A model generated the notes under the pieces. That model was given only the letters and a program-made list of their open reading frames with translations. It did not search any database and was not told the DNA's origin. Source: Phenylobacterium sp. (lineage in GTDB: Bacteria; Pseudomonadota; Alphaproteobacteria; Caulobacterales; Caulobacteraceae). From it: a stretch of DNA of 11,863 nucleotides. Numbering within the stretch: the first letter of the stretch is position 1; each line of letters starts with the position of its first letter. The position numbers and the translations under genes were made by a program. This document shows, one piece after another, positions 7,143 to 11,863 of this stretch. The stretch is taken from the NCBI GenBank assembly GCA_025350885.1, contig JANXXA010000575.1, positions 1 to 11,863 on the forward strand. Reading direction: 5' to 3'.

Positions 7143-7591
7143 CCCCCACCGTGCCGATCATCCGCCTGCCGCACGGCGAGGGCCTGCCGCTGCCGGCCTA
7201 TGAGACCGCCCAGGCAGCCGGCATGGACCTGCGGGCCGCCCTGCCGCAGGACGAGCCGCTGACCCTGCGGCCTGGCGCGCGCCATGCCGTGCCCACGGGC
7301 CTGGCCTTCGCCCTGCCGCCGGGCTTCGAGGGCCAGGTGCGGCCGCGTTCGGGCCTGGCCGCCAAGTCTGGCGTCACCTGCCTGAACACGCCGGGCACTG
7401 TCGATGCCGACTATCGCGGCGAGGTGAAGGTGATCCTGATCAATCTCGGTGAGGAGGATTTCGTCATCCGGCGCGGCGACCGCATCGCCCAGCTGATCAT
7501 CGCCCCGGTGGTCCAGGCGGTCTGGGCCGAGGTCACGAGCCTTGACGAGACCGCCCGCGGCGCCGGCGGATTCGGTTCCACCGGCCGTTGA
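7139..7591 (+). CDS. dut: Deoxyuridine 5'-triphosphate nucleotidohydrolase (trimeric dUTPase)
   Basis: Hydrolyses dUTP to dUMP and pyrophosphate, keeping uracil out of DNA and feeding dTMP synthesis. It has 150 residues, the usual size of the homotrimeric enzyme. All five family motifs are visible: AGMDLRAA (27-34); [12 protein letters not shown] (68-79); [11 protein letters not shown] (86-96), with Asp89 as the water-activating residue; RGDRIAQLI (112-120); and the C-terminal Gly-rich arm [10 protein letters not shown] (140-149). The GTG start at 7139 begins [11 protein letters not shown], which fits the family. An ATG further upstream (7073) would add residues that only reflect the coaBC sequence in another frame. 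Linkage of dut to coaBC is common in proteobacteria. Confidence 0.97.
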   Translation: MTPTVPIIRLPHGEGLPLPAYETAQAAGMDLRAALPQDEPLTLRPGARHAVPTGLAFALPPGFEGQVRPRSGLAAKSGVTCLNTPGTVDADYRGEVKVILINLGEEDFVIRRGDRIAQLIIAPVVQAVWAEVTSLDETARGAGGFGSTGR

Positions 7592-7595
7592 ACGC

Positions 7596-8228
7596 ATGAG
7601 CCAGGACCCACCGCGCAAAAAACGCCTGGCCTTCCGCTGGCTGTCGCTGGCGGAACTCGTCGGCATCCTGGCGCTGGTGATCGCCGGCCTCGGCTATTGG
7701 GACGCCCATCGCGAGCGCACCCAGACCGACAGTGAGCGCGCCACCGCCGAGCGGGAACGCAGGGATGAGGCCAGGGCTGGGGCCTTGAAGTTCGCCTTCC
7801 TGTTGACCGGCGCCCCGGACGGCGACGGCGGGCGCCTGCGCCTGGCCTCGGCGCACCCCGAACAGGTCATCCAGACCCAGAGCCTGAGCTTCCCGCGCGA
7901 CGTGCGCGGCGACGCGGTCCAGACCACCGGCAATCCCCGCATCGAGGCGGGCTGGTTCGACGCCGCACTGGCCAGGGCGGGGCGTACGCGCGCCGACAAG
8001 GCCCTTCAGGGGCGCCTGCCGGTCGGCATCGTCACGGTCTACATCCAGGACGGCCAGACCCGAACCGACCGCGCGGTCTATCTGCTGGGCTACAGCCTGC
8101 ATCCGCGCGTGCTGCGCGCCGACAGGGTCGAGCTTGAGGGCCTGTCCCTAGTCCGCCGGGCGGGCGGCGAGGATGTGCAGGCGGCCGTCGATGGCCTGTG
8201 GGCGCGCCAGGCCACGCCCGCGCCGTGA
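7596..8228 (+). CDS. Hypothetical single-pass membrane protein
   Basis: I do not recognise this 210-residue protein. A basic N-terminus (PRKKRLAFRW, 6-15) is followed by one hydrophobic segment (about 18-34, AELVGILALVIAGLGYW), which gives a predicted topology of N-terminus in, remainder in the periplasm. Residues ~36-62 are charged and Arg/Glu-rich and may form a short coiled coil. The remaining part (about 63-190) alternates hydrophobic strands such as LKFAFLLTG (64-72), GIVTVYIQDG (144-153) and RAVYLLGYSLHP (159-170), suggesting a beta-rich domain. The ATG at 7596 lies 4 bp after the dut stop; a longer frame from 7542 only overlaps dut. Its stop overlaps the GNAT gene start in GTGA, so it probably belongs to the coaBC-dut transcript. 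Confidence 0.75.
   Translation: MSQDPPRKKRLAFRWLSLAELVGILALVIAGLGYWDAHRERTQTDSERATAERERRDEARAGALKFAFLLTGAPDGDGGRLRLASAHPEQVIQTQSLSFPRDVRGDAVQTTGNPRIEAGWFDAALARAGRTRADKALQGRLPVGIVTVYIQDGQTRTDRAVYLLGYSLHPRVLRADRVELEGLSLVRRAGGEDVQAAVDGLWARQATPAP
8225..8228 (+). other. GTGA stop/start overlap, membrane protein to GNAT gene
   Basis: The bases read GTGA: TGA (8226-8228) ends the membrane protein and GTG (8225-8227) starts the acetyltransferase. This is the third identical junction in the window. Confidence 0.8.
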
Positions 8229-8758
8229 GCCGGCTTGCAACCGCCCGCTACCGGCTGTCGCCGCTTGCGCCCGGCGACCGGCGCGACCTGTTCGCCCATC
8301 TCTCAGATCCGGCGACCGTCGAGCACATGGACATCGCGCCCATGGCCGACCTGGAGGCCGCGGATGCAATGATCGCCTGGGCCGCGGCGCTCCCGGACAA
8401 TGGCGGCGCCTGGTGGGCCATCCGCGACGGCGCCGGCGACTTCGTCGGGACAGCCGGGCTCATCGTCACCGAACGCCGGCGAGGCTCGCGCGGCGAGGTG
8501 TCCTACAATGTCGTCCGCCCGCGATGGCGCCAGGGGGTGATGGGCGAAGTGCTGCCCGCGCTCCTGGCGCACGGCCACGCCGCCTTGGGTCTACGTCGTC
8601 TCGACGCGCTGGTGACGCCCGGCAACCTGGCCTCCGCCGCCTTGCTCAGTCGGTTCGGTTTCCAGCTCGAGGGCACAATGCGCGACCATGGTTTCTGGAA
8701 AGGCCGGTTCTGGGACCAGCACCTCTATGCGCGGCTGGCGGACGATCCGGCGTCCTGA
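8225..8758 (+). CDS. GNAT family N-acetyltransferase (RimJ/RimL-like)
   Basis: A 177-residue acetyl-CoA-dependent acetyltransferase of the Acetyltransf_3 (RimJ/RimL-like) type. The N-terminal strand ATARYRLSPLAPGDRRDLF (5-23) is typical of the group. WWAIRDGAGDFVGTAGLIV (63-81) corresponds to the central sheet. YNVVRPRWRQGVMGEVLPAL (94-113) holds the acetyl-CoA pyrophosphate-binding region, with R-x-x-G-x-x-G-like spacing (RQGVMG, 102-107). NLASAALLSRFGFQLEGTMR (134-153) is the conserved segment that packs on the CoA arm. The acceptor cannot be predicted: members act on ribosomal proteins, other protein N-termini, amino acids or antibiotics. The GTG start at 8225 is preferred over an ATG at 8198 inside the preceding gene. 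Its 3' end overlaps the convergent amidase gene by 34 bp. Confidence 0.88.
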   Translation: MSRLATARYRLSPLAPGDRRDLFAHLSDPATVEHMDIAPMADLEAADAMIAWAAALPDNGGAWWAIRDGAGDFVGTAGLIVTERRRGSRGEVSYNVVRPRWRQGVMGEVLPALLAHGHAALGLRRLDALVTPGNLASAALLSRFGFQLEGTMRDHGFWKGRFWDQHLYARLADDPAS

Positions 8759-10197
8759 AGATCCGGCGGCGGGGCCATGAACCCGCTGACGTTCTCCTCG
8801 ATGGCCTGGGCCAGAGCCAGCATTCGCGCGTCGCTGTTCAGCGGGCCGATCAGCTGGGCGCCGACCGGCAGTACAGATGCGGAAAGCCCCGCCGGGATCG
8901 CCGTCGCCGGCAGGTGCAGGGCGGTGGCCAGCGAGATCCAGTTCAGCATGGACGCATAGGGCAGGATCGCGCCGTCGGACTGGACGAGCCGGCGCCGCGT
9001 GAACGGGCGGTGGTCGTGCGGGAACGCGGTGACCGGCGCAATCGGCGCCAGGATCGCGTCGAACCTCTCGAACACACTGGCGATCTCGTGGCGCAGGCGG
9101 TTGCGCACGGCGTCGGCCGCCAGCCACTCGCGGTGGGTGGCGGTGTAGGCCAGCGTCATGGCCGCCATCGATGTGGGCGCCGCGCCGCGGTTCACCGACC
9201 AGCGGGCCCAGCCGCGCAACCGCTGCATGGCGCGGATCGTTGCGTCGGGCATATCCTCCCCGATGATCCCTCCCAGCAGGGTCTGGTAGGCGGCCATCAG
9301 GGTCGGCATGTGCACCGGCGAGGCGATCGGCGTCACCTCCGCGCCGGCCGTGGCGAGCTCGGCGGCGAGGCTTTCCAGAACGCTCCGGACCTGGGGGTCG
9401 AGCGGGAAACTGGGCTCGTCGAGCCAGAGCGCGATGCGGGCCCCCTTCAGGTCGGCCGGCGGCGCCTTGGGCGCCAGGGGGCCGTCCTCGATCACCGCCA
9501 ACAGCAGGCGAAGGTCGCGCGCCGTCCGGGCCATGGGACCGATCACGTTAAGGTCGCGGACGCTCCAGGAGCCGGGGCTGGGCGGCACGTGGCCGCGCTG
9601 ATCCACCAGTCCCCAGGTCGGCTTGTGGCTGAACACGCCGCAGAAGCTGGCCGGTATGCGCAGCGATCCGCCGATGTCCGAGCCGATCTCCAGCGCGGTG
9701 ACGCCGGCGGCCAGGGCCGCGGCCGCGCCGCCGGACGAGCCGCCGGTCGTGCGCGCTCCGTCCCAGGGATTGTTGGTGGTTCCGTAGAGGGCGTTGAAGG
9801 TCTGCCAGTCACCGGCCATCACCGGCGTCTTGGTCTTGCCCCAGATCACCGCGCCGGCGGCCTTGGCATGGGCGACCGCGGCGGCGTCGCCCGCCTGGCG
9901 GCGGCGCAGGGCCGCCAGCCCGGAGGACGCCGGCATCCCGACGACGTCGAGGGTGTCCTTCACGGTCATCGGCAGGCCGGCCAGCAGGCCCACGGCTTCA
10001 CCGCGGTTGCGCAGGTCGTCGATGGCGCGGGCGCGGTTCATGGCGCGGTCGAGGTCCACGGCGACCACGGCGTTCAGCCGGGCACGGGTCTGTTCGTGAC
10101 GGGCCAATGTAGTCTTCAGCAGCTCGACGGACGAGACCCGCCGGGCGTTCAGCGCCGCGATCTGTTCGCTGGCGTCGCGGGTGAGGAGGTCCTCCAT
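8725..10197 (-). CDS. Amidase-signature family hydrolase
   Basis: A 490-residue serine hydrolase of the amidase signature family (relatives: GatA, fatty acid amide hydrolase, indoleacetamide hydrolase). The Ser-cisSer-Lys triad is visible: Lys80 in GLPMTVKD (74-81), Ser154 in TGGSSGGAAAALAAG (151-165), and nucleophile Ser178 in GSDIGGSLRIPAS (172-184). It is not the GatA subunit of aspartyl/glutamyl-tRNA amidotransferase on present evidence: no gatB or gatC lies beside it, and the C-terminal half (about 240-400) is not GatA-like. The natural substrate is unknown. The start ATG at 10195-10197 lies 2 bp after the dapB stop, so the two probably share a transcript, although no link to diaminopimelate synthesis is evident. 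The last 34 bp, including the TAG at 8725-8727, run antisense over the end of the GNAT gene. Cytoplasmic: no signal peptide. Confidence 0.92.
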   Translation of the reverse strand: MEDLLTRDASEQIAALNARRVSSVELLKTTLARHEQTRARLNAVVAVDLDRAMNRARAIDDLRNRGEAVGLLAGLPMTVKDTLDVVGMPASSGLAALRRRQAGDAAAVAHAKAAGAVIWGKTKTPVMAGDWQTFNALYGTTNNPWDGARTTGGSSGGAAAALAAGVTALEIGSDIGGSLRIPASFCGVFSHKPTWGLVDQRGHVPPSPGSWSVRDLNVIGPMARTARDLRLLLAVIEDGPLAPKAPPADLKGARIALWLDEPSFPLDPQVRSVLESLAAELATAGAEVTPIASPVHMPTLMAAYQTLLGGIIGEDMPDATIRAMQRLRGWARWSVNRGAAPTSMAAMTLAYTATHREWLAADAVRNRLRHEIASVFERFDAILAPIAPVTAFPHDHRPFTRRRLVQSDGAILPYASMLNWISLATALHLPATAIPAGLSASVLPVGAQLIGPLNSDARMLALAQAIEENVSGFMAPPPDLQDAGSSASRA

Positions 10198-10199
10198 GA

Positions 10200-10982
10200 T
10201 CAGCCCCGCTCAGAGAAGCCCAGCACGTCGCGCATGCTGTAGTGGCCGGGCGGGCGGCCGACGACCCAGCGCGCGGCGACCAGGGCGCCGCTGGCGAACA
10301 GGCCGCGGTCGCGGGCGGAATGGGCCAGCGTCAGGCTCTCGTCCTCGGCGATGAAACTGACGCTGTGTTCACCGACGATGCCGCCCCCGCGCATCACCGA
10401 AAAGCCGATCTCGCCGGTCGCGCGCGCCCCGGTGATCCCGTCGCGGCCCCGCTTGGCCACATCGGCGAGGCTGACCCCACGGCCCTTGGCGGCGGCCTCG
10501 CCGAGCATCAGAGCCGCGCCGGACGGCGCATCGACCTTGCGGCGGTGGTGAGCCTCAAGGATCTCGATGTCGTAGTCTGCCGCATCGAGCCTGGCGGCGG
10601 CCTGTTCGACCAGGCCCATCAAGAGGTTCATGCCCAGCGAGAAGTTGCCCGCGCGGACGATGGCGATCCGGCTCGAGGCCGCCTCGATCACGGCGATCTG
10701 AGCCTCGTCGAACCCCGTCGCGCCGACCAGCAGCGCCGGCCCGCCACGCGCGGCGCAGGCGCCGGCCAGCTCCGCCGAGGCCGCCGGCGTGGTGAAGTCG
10801 ATGACCACGTCGGCGGTGTCCAGCGCCTCGTCCCGCGTCGTCAGGCCCTCACCCGCCAGACCCGGCCGATCAAACCTGGCGACCAGCGCCAGCCCGTCCT
10901 TCGCCGACACGGCGTCCGACATGACCTGGCCCATGCGCCCCAGCGCGCCGGCGATGGCGATCCTGATCGGTTGGTCGGACAA
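10200..10982 (-). CDS. dapB: 4-hydroxy-tetrahydrodipicolinate reductase
   Basis: NAD(P)H-dependent reductase that turns 4-hydroxy-tetrahydrodipicolinate into tetrahydrodipicolinate in the diaminopimelate/lysine pathway. It has 260 residues (E. coli 273). The Rossmann motif [12 protein letters not shown] is at 8-19. [10 protein letters not shown] (59-68) and VGATGF (86-91) follow, then NFSLGMNLL (113-121). The family signature [18 protein letters not shown] (140-157) carries catalytic His145/His146 and Lys149. [12 protein letters not shown] (199-210) and [19 protein letters not shown] (222-240) complete the family. The start is taken as TTG at 10980-10982, preceded by GGAG at 8 nt. A longer frame from 11084 adds 34 residues with no family resemblance, and a GTG five codons upstream of the TTG is a second choice. 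It is followed at 2 bp by the amidase gene and is divergent from the malic enzyme gene. Confidence 0.95.
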   Translation of the reverse strand: MSDQPIRIAIAGALGRMGQVMSDAVSAKDGLALVARFDRPGLAGEGLTTRDEALDTADVVIDFTTPAASAELAGACAARGGPALLVGATGFDEAQIAVIEAASSRIAIVRAGNFSLGMNLLMGLVEQAAARLDAADYDIEILEAHHRRKVDAPSGAALMLGEAAAKGRGVSLADVAKRGRDGITGARATGEIGFSVMRGGGIVGEHSVSFIAEDESLTLAHSARDRGLFASGALVAARWVVGRPPGHYSMRDVLGFSERG

Positions 10983-10990
10983 CGGCGGCA

Positions 10991-10994
10991 CTCC
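10991..10994 (-). promoter_or_regulatory. Ribosome binding site of dapB
   Basis: GGAG on the minus strand, 8 nt before TTG at 10982. It supports the short TTG-initiated form of the protein over starts further upstream. Confidence 0.55.
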
Positions 10995-11083
10995 GGCGAG
11001 ACGCGCAAGTCTCCCGACCCCGCCTCTCGGGTCAATGGCAAAGCGCGCGAGCCCGCCGGGGATGGGCGCTGCGGCGATCACCA

Positions 11084-11097
11084 CAAGCTTCAGCTTG
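11084..11097. repeat. Near-perfect 14-bp palindrome, possible operator
   Basis: CAAGCT and AGCTTG are perfect 6-bp inverted arms separated by two bases, placed in the middle of the dapB/maeB gap. The size and symmetry suit a dimeric regulator. No regulator family can be named from it. Confidence 0.4.
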
Positions 11098-11182
11098 CGC
11101 GACCGAGGTTGTTTCAGGGGGCGGGGCTCTGTAGGTTCGCGCTCTCATCGCAAACGATGTTCTATAAGGACCCGCCGCCGCC

Positions 11183-11863
<681 letters not shown>

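Larger units (their letters stand above)
10983..11182. promoter_or_regulatory. Divergent intergenic region dapB / malic enzyme
   Basis: This 200-bp region has no gene of its own. On the maeB side TATAAG (11163-11168) could be a -10 box, although no good -35 precedes it, and AAGGA (11166-11170) is a Shine-Dalgarno 12 nt before the ATG. On the dapB side TTGACC (11030-11035, minus) is a possible -35 without a matching -10. Inverted repeats: CATCG-N4-CGATG at 11146-11159, CAAGCT-N2-AGCTTG at 11084-11097, GACCC-N8-GGGTC at 11016-11033 and GAGAC-N6-GTCTC at 10998-11013. The last two would lie in the dapB leader or overlap its promoter. Confidence 0.45.

Noticed and set aside
8725..10197. Amidase gene as gatA.
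   Set aside because: The amidase signature is shared by many hydrolases. No gatB/gatC neighbours and no GatA-like C-terminal half are seen.
8173..10242. 689-codon plus-strand open frame opposite the amidase gene.
   Set aside because: It is Arg/Gly-rich with no domain pattern and is a shadow of the amidase, whose catalytic triad is intact on the other strand.
10983..11084. dapB start at 11084.
   Set aside because: The added residues show no DapB homology, and GGAG lies 8 nt before the TTG at 10982.

Overview
The window is GC-rich, densely coded bacterial chromosome. It most likely comes from an alphaproteobacterium of the Caulobacteraceae (Caulobacter/Phenylobacterium-like). This rests on the gene order mutM | ubiE-ubiB ... 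coaBC-dut, on alphaproteobacterial sequence details (a C-x4-C first zinc knuckle in MutM, the DCAGGTGD motif in UbiE) and on heavy use of GTG and TTG starts. In many alphaproteobacteria this housekeeping block lies close to dnaA/rpsT, so the window may be near the replication origin; that is inference, because dnaA is not in view. I see no rRNA, tRNA, CRISPR array, insertion sequence or phage gene.

Layout. Bases 1-2310 are a minus-strand operon, mutM (formamidopyrimidine-DNA glycosylase), then a TraB/GumN-family exported protein, then an enoyl-CoA hydratase cut by the window's left edge. An 81-bp divergent gap (2311-2391) separates it from ubiE-ubiB on the plus strand (ubiquinone biosynthesis). 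Facing them on the minus strand (4668-5802) is a two-gene unit: a lipoprotein with a toxin-like C-terminal module, followed by a small cupin. A relatively AT-rich 137-bp divergent promoter region (5803-5939) leads to a plus-strand run: coaBC (coenzyme A synthesis), dut (dUTPase), a one-TM protein of unknown function, and a GNAT acetyltransferase. The GNAT gene overlaps tail to tail by 34 bp with a minus-strand unit, dapB (lysine/diaminopimelate synthesis) followed by an amidase-signature hydrolase. After a 200-bp divergent gap with several inverted repeats, a malic enzyme (maeB-type) begins at 11183 and runs off the right edge.

Most of the genes are core metabolism and genome maintenance: base-excision repair and dUTP sanitation, quinone synthesis, CoA synthesis, and diaminopimelate for the cell wall. 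Packing is tight. Three gene pairs share the same 4-bp GTGA stop/start overlap, and six of the thirteen genes appear to start with GTG or TTG.

The part that looks least ordinary is the lipoprotein-cupin pair set between ubiB and coaBC in the opposite orientation. The lipoprotein's C-terminal ~90 residues resemble the small nuclease-type modules found at the ends of polymorphic toxins and phage head proteins, but here the module is on a lipid anchor with no recognisable immunity gene. Other points for a second look are the palindromes in the two larger divergent promoter regions, one of them next to a GANTC methylation site. I do not see a complete new defence or mobile system.
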